A DNA stretch of 5,023 nt from Gemmatimonadaceae bacterium (GTDB lineage: Bacteria > Gemmatimonadota > Gemmatimonadetes > Gemmatimonadales > Gemmatimonadaceae), in assembly GCA_019689955.1 (NCBI GenBank), contig JADGGM010000288.1, forward strand, positions 1-5,023. Direction: 5' to 3'. The notes beneath the pieces are model-generated. The model searched no databases, was not told the DNA's origin, and worked only from the letters and a program-made list of their open reading frames with translations. Of the stretch, positions 1 to 5,023 are shown piece by piece (position 1 is the stretch's first letter; every line of letters starts with the position of its first letter). The translations under genes and the position numbers were made by a program.

Positions 1-46
1 CCTCCACCGCTTCCCTCCACGCCCCGACACGCTCTCATTTCGTGCC

Positions 47-1219
47 ATGACCACGCACGCCGCCACCGTCTCCCCCAGAGGGGCGCGCCGATGGGCGCAC
101 GGACACCCCTGGATCTACCGCAGCGACGTCGTCGCCCGCCCCGACGCCGATGCGGGCGCGGTCCTCGTGTACGATCCCGCGCACCGCCCACTCGGCTGGG
201 CGCTCTGGAGCCCGCGCTCCGAGATCTCCCTCCGCCTCCTCGACCGCGATCCCGACGCCGTGATCGACGCGCGCTGGTGGCACACGCGCATCGCGCTCGC
301 CGCCGAGCGACGCCGCCCGATCGAGCCCGCCGCCAACGCGTACCGCGTGGTCCACGGCGAAGCGGATGGCTGCCCCTCGCTCGTCTGCGATCGATACGAC
401 CAGTGGCTCGTGGTCCAGCTCCTGAGCGCGGGGCTCGAGCGGTTCCGCGCGCCCATCGTCGCCGCGCTCCACGAGCTCTTCGCCCCGCGCGGGATCCTCG
501 CCCGCAACGATGCCTCGGTGCGCGCCAAGGAAGGGCTTCCGCGCGAAACGACGCTCCTCGCCGGCGACGTGCCGCGCGAGATCGCGGTACACGAGCACGG
601 CGTGCGCTACCTCGCCGCGCCGTGGGATGGGCAGAAGACCGGCTCCTTCCTCGACCAGCGCGAGAACCGCGCGCTCGTGGGGACGCTGGCGCACGGGCGC
701 GCCCTTGACTGCTTCAGCTATCACGGCTCCTTCGCGCTCCACCTCGCGCAGCGCGCCACCGCCGTCACCGCGCTCGACTCGTCGGCCGCCGCGCTCGCGC
801 GCGCGAAGGAGAACGCCGCGCTCAACGGGCTCGGCAACATCGACTTCGTCGAAGCCAACGCGTTCGACTTCCTCCGCGCCGCCGAGCAGTCGGGCGCGCG
901 CTACGAGACGATCGTGCTCGATCCCCCGGCGTTCGCCAAGACGCGCGCGGCGCTCCCCGGGGCGCTGCGCGGCTACAAGGAGATCAACCTACGCGCGATG
1001 CGACTCCTGAGCCGCGGCGGGCTCCTCTTCACGGCGAGCTGCAGCTTCCACCTCACACGCCCGCTCTTCCTCGAGATGCTCGAGGCCGCCGCTGCCGACA
1101 GCGGCCGCCGCCTCGCGCTGCGCGAGCTCCGCGGCCAGTCGCTCGATCACCCGGAGCTGCTCACCGTCCCCGAGAGCGGCTACCTCAAGGGCGCGCTCAT
1201 CGAGGCCCTGGACGACTGA
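47..1219 (+). CDS. rlmI: RlmI-type class I SAM-dependent 23S rRNA (cytosine-C5) methyltransferase
   Basis: This 390-residue protein matches the RlmI/COG1092 family in length (E. coli RlmI is about 396) and in domain order. Residues 1-75 look like the PUA RNA-binding domain, with a GHPWIY motif at 19-24. A central mixed domain covers about 100-190. GQKTGSFLDQRENR at 195-208 is the family hallmark leading into the Rossmann domain. There, motif I is LDCFSYHGSF (220-229), the acidic residue binding the SAM ribose is probably D244, motif IV is DPPAFAK (292-298), GYKEINLRAM is at 309-318, and an SCS motif (331-333) carries the conserved family cysteine. The end has the typical YLKG segment (379-382). 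Family members methylate C1962 of 23S rRNA in the cytoplasm; that exact target is inferred from homology. The ATG at 47 gives a natural N-terminus, but no Shine-Dalgarno is visible in the 46 bases upstream. It converges on sdpI with a 22-bp gap. Confidence 0.9.
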   Translation: MTTHAATVSPRGARRWAHGHPWIYRSDVVARPDADAGAVLVYDPAHRPLGWALWSPRSEISLRLLDRDPDAVIDARWWHTRIALAAERRRPIEPAANAYRVVHGEADGCPSLVCDRYDQWLVVQLLSAGLERFRAPIVAALHELFAPRGILARNDASVRAKEGLPRETTLLAGDVPREIAVHEHGVRYLAAPWDGQKTGSFLDQRENRALVGTLAHGRALDCFSYHGSFALHLAQRATAVTALDSSAAALARAKENAALNGLGNIDFVEANAFDFLRAAEQSGARYETIVLDPPAFAKTRAALPGALRGYKEINLRAMRLLSRGGLLFTASCSFHLTRPLFLEMLEAAAADSGRRLALRELRGQSLDHPELLTVPESGYLKGALIEALDD

Positions 1220-1226
1220 CGCCGAC

Positions 1227-1240
1227 GCGGCGCGCGCCGC
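1227..1240. repeat. 14-bp perfect GC palindrome between convergent genes
   Basis: GCGGCGCGCGCCGC is a perfect palindrome filling most of the 22-bp gap between the rlmI and sdpI stop codons. It could fold as a 5-bp stem with a 4-base loop on either strand. It has no T-tract on either side, so an intrinsic terminator is not supported. In DNA this rich in GC the palindrome may be chance. Confidence 0.25.
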
Positions 1241-1241
1241 G

Positions 1242-1883
1242 CTACCCGCGCCCCGGGCGCTGCTCGCGCCGCCACAACACGTACGAGTACGCCAGCGCGG
1301 TGACCACCAGCACCGCGCCGCCGCCGAGCAGCACGACGAGCATCGAGAGGGTGCTGACGAAAGCGGAGACCACGACCGCCACGCCGATCGCGGTCATGAC
1401 GTAGCCGGCGACGCGGTTCGTGCGCTCCCACACGGCGTCGCTCGACAAGGTCCACGGCGTGCGGACCCCGAAGAACCAGTTCGGGCGGGCGCGCGGCAGC
1501 GCGTTGCCGATCACGATGAAGAGCGCCCCGACGAGCGCGGGCGCCGCGCTCTCGATCCGGATCGGCCAGCCGAGCGCGGCGCCGAGCGCGAGCACGTGCA
1601 CCACGATCATCATCGCCACCGTCGCGATGACGAACAGCTCGTACGTGGACCCGAACTTTGCGTAGCTCGCGCGCCGCGGGTCGATGGTCGGGAGCCAGCG
1701 CAGGAGCGCCCAGAGCGCGAGCGCGAAGGTGGGGGTGAACAAGGCGCCGAACGCGCGCGACCCCCACGCGTCGGGGCCGTGCAGCCCCCAGTGCGTCGGG
1801 ACACGCGGGGGGAGGTGCGAGTACACGGCCGCCGAGAAGAGATAGCCGGCGAGAATCAGCACGCCGGGGAGCCACTTACGCAC
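1242..1883 (-). CDS. sdpI: SdpI/DUF1648 family integral membrane protein
   Basis: This is a 213-residue membrane protein, close to the roughly 207 residues of Bacillus subtilis SdpI. The N-terminal DUF1648 region has TM1 at about 4-20 followed by LPPRVPTHWGLHGPDAWGSR (24-43), the typical LPxxxPTHW...G..D.WGSK pattern. Further hydrophobic segments lie at about 45-63, 84-106, 114-129, 158-177 and 179-203, suggesting six spans. The SdpI signature includes GNALPRARPNWFFGVRTPWT (126-145), then WERTNRVAGY. In B. subtilis SdpI is immunity protein against the SdpC toxin and also sequesters the SdpR repressor at the membrane; that role here is inference. The GTG at 1883 is chosen because it follows a GGAGGG by four bases and gives a clean TM1. 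A longer open frame to 2000 would add a non-hydrophobic tail read out of frame from sdpR. It overlaps sdpR by 8 bp, so the two are translationally coupled. No toxin gene is in the window. Confidence 0.88.
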   Translation of the reverse strand: MRKWLPGVLILAGYLFSAAVYSHLPPRVPTHWGLHGPDAWGSRAFGALFTPTFALALWALLRWLPTIDPRRASYAKFGSTYELFVIATVAMMIVVHVLALGAALGWPIRIESAAPALVGALFIVIGNALPRARPNWFFGVRTPWTLSSDAVWERTNRVAGYVMTAIGVAVVVSAFVSTLSMLVVLLGGGAVLVVTALAYSYVLWRREQRPGRG

Positions 1884-2148
1884 GGCGCCCTCCGGGTTTG
1901 ATCCAGTCCATGAGGTGGTCCACGAGGTCCTGGAACACGGTGGTGTTGAGCTCGTAGCGAATGCGCTGTCCGTCACGCTCGGCCAGGATGAGCCCCGCAT
2001 CGCGCAGCACGCTCAGATGCCGCGAGATCGTGGCCCACGTCGACGGGAATCGCTCGGCGATCTCCCCTGACGTGCGCGGTCCGTTGCGCAACAAGCGCAC
2101 GATCTCACGCCGCGTCGGATCGGCGAGCGCACGAAAGACGTCGTTCAT
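1876..2148 (-). CDS. sdpR: ArsR-family winged-helix transcriptional repressor, SdpR type
   Basis: This 90-residue regulator has a winged-helix fold. MNDVFRALADPTRREIVRLL (1-20) is the classic ArsR opening. The helix-turn-helix spans TSGEIAERF through the recognition helix ATISRHLSVLRDAGLI (39-54), and the wing is ERDGQRIRYELN (57-68). The C-terminal helix (VFQDLVDHLMDWI, 71-83) resembles that of SdpR autorepressors. The protein has no cysteine, so a thiolate metal sensor of the ArsR/CadC kind is unlikely. It is directly followed by, and overlaps, an sdpI gene, which is the arrangement of the B. subtilis sdpRI operon. The likely role is repression of its own operon, relieved when SdpI captures it at the membrane; this is inference from the family. 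The ATG at 2148 is chosen because the family begins MNxVFxALxDPTRR. A GTG at 2181 would add 11 residues and lacks a ribosome binding site. Confidence 0.88.
   Translation of the reverse strand: MNDVFRALADPTRREIVRLLRNGPRTSGEIAERFPSTWATISRHLSVLRDAGLILAERDGQRIRYELNTTVFQDLVDHLMDWIKPGGRRA
1888..1893 (-). promoter_or_regulatory. Shine-Dalgarno of sdpI
   Basis: Read on the minus strand, GGAGGG ends four bases before the GTG at 1883 and lies inside the last codons of sdpR. It is the only strong Shine-Dalgarno seen in front of any gene here and it decides the sdpI start. Its place within the upstream gene fits coupling of the two reading frames. Confidence 0.75.
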
Positions 2149-2181
2149 CACACGGCCAAAGCTCGGGAGAACATTCGACAC

Positions 2182-2197
2182 TTAGCAAAGAATCTAA
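2182..2197. promoter_or_regulatory. Candidate SdpR operator (inverted repeat over the -10)
   Basis: TTAG (2182-2185) and CTAA (2194-2197) form a short inverted repeat with an 8-base spacer in an AT-rich island within otherwise very GC-rich DNA. It lies across the proposed -10 of the sdpRI promoter, the position expected for an autorepressor site. The arms are only 4 bp, so the assignment rests mainly on position and composition. Confidence 0.35.
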
Positions 2198-2219
2198 TTA
2201 ATGGCGCACCGGCGCTCCA
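2191..2219 (-). promoter_or_regulatory. Candidate sigma70-type promoter of sdpR-sdpI
   Basis: On the minus strand TGGAGC (2219-2214) and TAGATT (2196-2191) are separated by exactly 17 bases. They match 3 of 6 and 4 of 6 positions of TTGACA and TATAAT. The -10 is in the only AT-rich patch between mutM and sdpR. Transcription would start near 2185, giving a leader of about 37 bases before the ATG at 2148. Co-transcription from mutM across the 89-bp gap is also possible. Confidence 0.4.
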
Positions 2220-2237
2220 GGGGGGCGCCTCCGGACG

Positions 2238-3017
2238 CTACGATCGTTGGCACCGGGGGCAGTAGTACGTGGAACGCCCCGCCTGCGTGATGCGCCGGAT
2301 GCGCGCGCCGCAGCGCGGGCACGCCTTCCCTTCCCGGTCGTACACTTTCCAGCGCGCCTCGCGCTCGCCGATCCAGTACCTGCCGCCCGGGGCGCGGTCG
2401 AGCACATCGCGGATGGCGCGCACGAGGCGCCGGCGCCGCTCGAGGCTCAGCGCGCGGGCGCTCGCGCGGGGGCTGATGCGCGCGCGCCAGAGCGCCTCGG
2501 CCGCGTAGATGTTGCCGAGCCCCGCCACCACGCGCTGATCGAGGAGCGCGGGCTTGATCGCCCCCCGGCGCGCCGCGAGCGCCTGGCCCAGGTACTCGGC
2601 CGTGAACGCGGGGTCGTTCGCCTCGGGGCCGAGGGCCGGGAGCGGGGCGCTCTGCGCATCATGGAGCGTCAACGTGGCGAGCGCGCGCGGATCGGTGAGC
2701 GTCACGCGCGTGCCATCGGTGAGGTCGAGCGCGGCGCGCGCGAAGCGCGGCTCCGGCTCCTCCACGCGCCCCACCTCCCAATCGCCCGTCATCCGGAAGT
2801 GCACGACGAGCGTGCGGCCATCGTCCAGGTGCAGCAGTTGGTGCTTCCCGCGCCGCTCGATGCGCTGGATGGTCGCCCCCGCCACCGCCGCGGCGGCGCG
2901 CGCAGGGAATCGGCGCGCGAGCGCTGGGTGCAGGATGCGGAGCCGAACGATCGTCTTGCCGAGGGCGGCAGACCGTAGCCGGCCGGTCGCCTCCTCGACC
3001 TCGGGGAGCTCGGGCAT
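2238..3017 (-). CDS. mutM: Formamidopyrimidine-DNA glycosylase (Fpg/MutM)
   Basis: This bifunctional DNA glycosylase/AP lyase removes 8-oxoguanine and formamidopyrimidines in base excision repair. It has 259 residues, slightly under the usual 269-275. It starts MPELPEVE; after Met removal P2 is the catalytic nucleophile and E3 the acid. The beta-hairpin lysine is K58 in RRGKHQLL, and the intercalating Met is M76 in HFRMTGDW. The helix-two-turn-helix holds K155 and N169 (GLGNIYAAEALW, 166-177). A C-terminal zinc finger C-X2-C-X16-C-X2-C uses C233, C236, C253 and C256, with phosphate-binding R248 in the tip. The void-filling loop is odd: it reads DPRALATL (109-116), where most Fpg have DPRRFG, so R111 is kept but the Phe wedge is L113. 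ATG 3017 is fixed by the MPELPEVE start; the open frame continues to 3194 but adds only low-complexity Arg/Ala sequence. No Shine-Dalgarno is visible. It is divergent from the transporter gene at 3119. Confidence 0.95.
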   Translation of the reverse strand: MPELPEVEEATGRLRSAALGKTIVRLRILHPALARRFPARAAAAVAGATIQRIERRGKHQLLHLDDGRTLVVHFRMTGDWEVGRVEEPEPRFARAALDLTDGTRVTLTDPRALATLTLHDAQSAPLPALGPEANDPAFTAEYLGQALAARRGAIKPALLDQRVVAGLGNIYAAEALWRARISPRASARALSLERRRRLVRAIRDVLDRAPGGRYWIGEREARWKVYDREGKACPRCGARIRRITQAGRSTYYCPRCQRS

Positions 3018-3083
3018 GGGCGCAAAGCTATCCCGTGCTCCGCCGCTCGCCAGCCCGGCGCGCCGCGCCCTGCGCCGCGCACG

Positions 3084-3112
3084 TTGACTCTCGCCGCCGA
3101 TGCGGCCAGTGT
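3084..3112 (+). promoter_or_regulatory. Weak candidate promoter of the cation efflux gene
   Basis: TTGACT (3084-3089) is a near-perfect -35 element in the 101-bp gap between divergent genes. At 17 bases spacing the -10 would be CAGTGT (3107-3112), a poor match. If real, transcription would begin at or next to the GTG at 3119, giving a leaderless message; this would fit the lack of a Shine-Dalgarno. Confidence 0.25.
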
Positions 3113-3118
3113 TCTCGC

Positions 3119-4021
3119 GTGCCGACACACGCTGCCGAGTCACCCCACGCCACCGCCGCCCGCGCGGCGCGCGCGCCGGCCGTGCGAAACACACTGGCCG
3201 TCATCCTCGTGCTCAACCTCGTCGTCGTGGGGGTGAAGCTCGCGATCGGGATCCGTACCGGCGCGCTCTCCGTCCTCGGCGCCGCGCTCGAGTCCGGGCT
3301 CGACATGCTCAACAACGTGGTCGGGATCGCCCTCGTCGGGGTCGCCGCGCGGGGGCCTGACGAGGAGCACCCGTACGGGCACGAGAAGTTCGAGACGCTC
3401 GGTGCGCTCGCGATCGCCGGGTTCCTGTCGATCTCCTGTTTCGAGCTGCTGCGTCAAGGCGTCAATGACATAATCGGGGGGGAGACGCCGCGCGTCCCCA
3501 CGAAGCTGGAGTTGGTGCTGGTGGTCGGCACCATGGCGGTCAACGTGTTCGTGGTCTGGTACGAGCGCCGGCGCGGGGGGCAGTTGCAGAGCGCGTTTCT
3601 CCTCGCCGACGCGGCGCACACGCAGAGCGACACCTACGTCACCGCGGCGGCGCTAGGGTCGCTCCTGCTCACGCGGATGGGGTTCGGGGTGGTGGACCCG
3701 CTGCTCGCGGTCGGGGTGGCGCTGGTGATCGCCTGGAACGGCTACCAGATCGTGCGCGGGACCATTCCGGTACTGGTGGACGAGCGCGGCGTGGATGCCG
3801 CCGAGATTCGGCGGGTGGTGGGGGCGGTCCCGCACGTGGCGGATGTCCGGACGGTACGGTCGCGCGGCTCCGCGTCGGGGGTGCTGTTCGCCGAGGTGAC
3901 GATCGGCGTGGATGCGTCGACCACGGTGGAGGAGGCGCATCGCATCGCCGACGCGGTGGAAGCGCGCCTTGCCGAAGCGCTCGGCGCCTCGGAGGTGACG
4001 GTGCACGTGGAGCCGGCGTGA
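3119..4021 (+). CDS. Cation diffusion facilitator (CDF) family metal transporter
   Basis: CDF proteins are inner-membrane, usually dimeric antiporters that export divalent metals such as Zn, Fe, Mn or Co in exchange for protons. From the GTG at 3119 the protein has 300 residues, typical of the family. Six spans can be seen, at about 25-44, 48-77, 92-112, 130-147, 158-185 and 191-214. TM2 holds ESGLD (E58, D62) and TM5 holds HTQSD (H167, D171), the intramembrane metal tetrad; YiiP has D-D-H-D there. HPYGHEKFETLGAL (84-97) is the conserved loop after TM2. The C-terminal cytoplasmic ferredoxin-like domain (about 225-300) includes VDASTTVEEAHRIADAVEARL. The metal is not known. The start is uncertain: GTG 3035 would add an Arg/Cys-rich tail close to mutM, and GTG 3182 would trim to just before TM1. 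None has a Shine-Dalgarno; 3119 gives the family-like short basic N-terminus (HATAARAARAPAVR). Confidence 0.88.
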   Translation: MPTHAAESPHATAARAARAPAVRNTLAVILVLNLVVVGVKLAIGIRTGALSVLGAALESGLDMLNNVVGIALVGVAARGPDEEHPYGHEKFETLGALAIAGFLSISCFELLRQGVNDIIGGETPRVPTKLELVLVVGTMAVNVFVVWYERRRGGQLQSAFLLADAAHTQSDTYVTAAALGSLLLTRMGFGVVDPLLAVGVALVIAWNGYQIVRGTIPVLVDERGVDAAEIRRVVGAVPHVADVRTVRSRGSASGVLFAEVTIGVDASTTVEEAHRIADAVEARLAEALGASEVTVHVEPA

Positions 4022-4044
4022 GCGGGACCGCGGGGTGGAGGGTC

Positions 4045-4072
4045 TTGCGCCTTCCGCTCGACGGTCTAGGTT
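4045..4072 (+). promoter_or_regulatory. Candidate promoter of the 4105-4881 gene
   Basis: TTGCGC (4045-4050) and TAGGTT (4067-4072) are spaced by 16 bases, followed by the AT-rich TTAACACAC. Transcription would start near 4079, leaving a leader of about 26 bases without a Shine-Dalgarno. Both boxes are partial matches to the sigma70 consensus. The 83-bp gap after the transporter stop leaves room for an independent promoter, and no terminator hairpin with a T-tract is seen in that gap. Confidence 0.4.
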
Positions 4073-4104
4073 AACACACACGTACGCCCCTTTTCCCGCG
4101 ACAC

Positions 4105-4881
4105 ATGAGCCATCGTCCACGCTCCCTCAGGCACGAGTACGAGCTGTACGTCGATCGGGAAATCGAGAACTACAAGGAATCCATCCCTCGCAGCGTGATC
4201 CTGGCGATCGGCGAGGAGGCCGTGCAGTCGCTCTCCTCGTCGCAGCAGTTGGCGCTGACGGAGATCCTGCTCTGCGCGGAGGTGGATCGGATCATCCGGG
4301 CGCGGCTGCGCATCCCATCGTTTGCGACGTGGCGGAAGCGGCGGCTCAAGGCGCTGCGCGAGTTCAGCCGGCCCGAGCGCTGGGGGATGCGCCCCGATTC
4401 CGCGATCGCGCGCACGGCGCAAACGGTCGCCGACGGCCACGTGCTGGTCGCGGGGGCGAGAGAGGAGGGGCCGGCGATCTATCTCGCCGCGAACGGGTGC
4501 GCGGTGACAGCGCTCGACACCACGGAAGACGTCTTGGAGCGCGTGCTCGACGCCGCGGCCGAAGTGGGGCTCACCGGGCGCGTGCGCGGCCTGGTGACCG
4601 ACCTGGCGAGTTGGTCTCCGGACATCCCGCTCAACGCCGTGGTGTGCGCGGCGGCGGCGCTGCGTGGCCTTTCCCCCGCCCAACGTGCGCAGGCGATCGC
4701 GCTGCTGCAGGAAGCGACCACCGTCGGCGGCGTGCACGTCGTGGAGATGGGGACCGAGGATTCGCACTTCGCGACGTTCGAGGAGCTGAGCGCCCGCTAC
4801 GACGGGTGGCAGATCTCCGTGGAGCAAGGGGTCGGATCGCAGGACCCGGAGACGTTCCTGGCGCGCAAGGCCGTGGCGTAA
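4105..4881 (+). CDS. Uncharacterised protein with a helical N-terminus and a degenerate methyltransferase-like Rossmann domain
   Basis: I do not recognise this 258-residue protein as a named family. Residues 1-90 look all-helical and charged (EYELYVDREIENYKESIP, 11-28; ALTEILLCAEVDRIIRARLR, 50-69; then WRKRRLKAL). Residues 105-258 read like a class I SAM-dependent methyltransferase: a glycine-containing turn after a beta strand (HVLVAGAREEG, 112-122), IYLAANGCAVTALD with an acidic end of strand 2 (D138), a possible third motif around D166, strand 4 LNAVVCAAAAL (176-186), and strand 5 GGVHVVEMG (208-216). The order resembles TehB/UbiE-type enzymes, but motif I lacks the usual GxGxG, and no catalytic motif such as NPPY or DPP is seen. 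SAM binding or activity is therefore unproven. It is soluble, with no signal peptide or membrane span. The ATG at 4105 is the first start after a candidate promoter. It is the last gene before a strong terminator and appears monocistronic, though read-through from the transporter gene cannot be excluded. Confidence 0.8.
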   Translation: MSHRPRSLRHEYELYVDREIENYKESIPRSVILAIGEEAVQSLSSSQQLALTEILLCAEVDRIIRARLRIPSFATWRKRRLKALREFSRPERWGMRPDSAIARTAQTVADGHVLVAGAREEGPAIYLAANGCAVTALDTTEDVLERVLDAAAEVGLTGRVRGLVTDLASWSPDIPLNAVVCAAAALRGLSPAQRAQAIALLQEATTVGGVHVVEMGTEDSHFATFEELSARYDGWQISVEQGVGSQDPETFLARKAVA

Positions 4882-4926
4882 CGATTCGACACGAACCGCC
4901 CGGACGAGAACGTGTCATTGTGCGTC

Positions 4927-4959
4927 GGCCGGCCCTCGACGGGCCGGCCTTCATTTTTT
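4927..4959 (+). terminator. Rho-independent terminator
   Basis: GGCCGGCCC (4927-4935) and GGGCCGGCC (4941-4949) form a perfect 9-bp all-GC stem with the 5-base loop TCGAC, followed by TTCATTTTTT (4950-4959). It lies 45 bases after the stop codon at 4881 and should end the transcript of the 4105-4881 gene. The other strand has no T-tract after the stem, so it works in one direction. Confidence 0.93.
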
Positions 4960-5023
4960 CTAAATCACGTACATTCAACGACTTGTGCATCGCCGCGACC
5001 GTGGCACGTGGGGTGCTTAACGA
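4960..5023. other. Intergenic end of window, probably upstream of the next gene
   Basis: No supported gene lies here. The first part (4960-4980) is AT-richer than the rest of the window and includes TACATT (4970-4975), which matches 4 of 6 bases of a -10 box, but no good -35 is found at a fitting distance. It may hold the promoter of a gene that starts beyond the edge. Confidence 0.3.

Noticed and set aside
35..742. Long minus-strand open frame (235 codons) opposite the rRNA methyltransferase gene
   Set aside because: The translation is Arg/Ala/Gly/Val-rich with no recognisable domain, and the plus frame carries the clear conserved motifs. Long antisense frames are expected at this GC content.
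1884..2000. N-terminal extension of the SdpI protein by 39 residues
   Set aside because: The added residues are Ser/Thr-rich, out-of-frame sequence of sdpR; the GTG at 1883 has a strong Shine-Dalgarno.
2211..2229. Possible terminator after mutM (GGCGC, 9-base loop, GCGCC)
   Set aside because: Only a 5-bp stem, and the minus-strand sequence after it is mixed AT without a real T-tract; it also overlaps the proposed sdpRI -35.
2247..2978. Long plus-strand open frame (243 codons) opposite mutM
   Set aside because: Low-complexity Arg/Ala sequence antisense to a certain Fpg gene; no motif supports it.
3018..3194. N-terminal extension of Fpg by 59 residues
   Set aside because: Fpg needs Pro directly after the initiator Met as nucleophile, so the start must be the ATG at 3017.
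3100..3360. Plus-strand ATG frame of 86 codons overlapping the start of the CDF gene
   Set aside because: It is a shifted frame of the CDF gene, with Arg-rich sequence and no membrane spans.
3476..3482. Run of seven G in the CDF gene as a possible frameshift site
   Set aside because: The reading frame and family alignment continue intact through it (VNDIIGGETP), so there is no sign of a frameshift.
4066..4827. Minus-strand open frame (253 codons) opposite the 4105-4881 gene
   Set aside because: Arg/His/Pro-rich translation without domain character. The plus frame has alternating strands and helices, a candidate promoter and a correctly oriented terminator.

Overview
The window is very GC-rich bacterial chromosomal DNA carrying six protein-coding genes and almost no spare sequence. 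No tRNA, rRNA, CRISPR array, insertion sequence or phage gene is visible. Most genes lack a Shine-Dalgarno sequence. The GC-rich style, the AT-rich promoter patches and the gene types would fit Gemmatimonadota or a similar high-GC phylum. That placement is an inference from style and not proven by any marker gene.

Layout. (1) 47-1219, plus strand: an RlmI-type 23S rRNA m5C methyltransferase with a PUA-like N-terminus and a Rossmann C-terminus. (2) 1242-1883 and 1876-2148, minus strand: a translationally coupled pair, an SdpI/DUF1648 membrane protein preceded by a small ArsR-family repressor of the SdpR type. They overlap by 8 bp. An AT-rich promoter with an overlapping inverted repeat lies just upstream (2182-2219) and is a candidate autoregulatory operator. 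(3) 2238-3017, minus strand: formamidopyrimidine-DNA glycosylase (MutM/Fpg), complete, with its zinc finger but with a substituted lesion-recognition loop. (4) 3119-4021, plus strand: a cation diffusion facilitator (metal/H+ antiporter), divergent from mutM. (5) 4105-4881, plus strand: an unrecognised protein with a helical N-terminal part and a degenerate methyltransferase-like Rossmann C-terminal part, with its own candidate promoter. It ends in a textbook Rho-independent terminator at 4927-4959. The last ~60 bases are AT-richer and probably lead into a gene beyond the window.

How they work together. The genes are mostly independent housekeeping or stress functions: rRNA modification, 8-oxoguanine repair and metal efflux. 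The only clear functional unit is the sdpR-sdpI pair, which in Bacillus subtilis gives autoregulated immunity to the SdpC toxin; no toxin gene is visible here. I see no convincing new multi-gene system. The points most worth a second look are the orphan sdpRI pair with its operator, the altered Fpg recognition loop, and the uncharacterised protein at 4105-4881.
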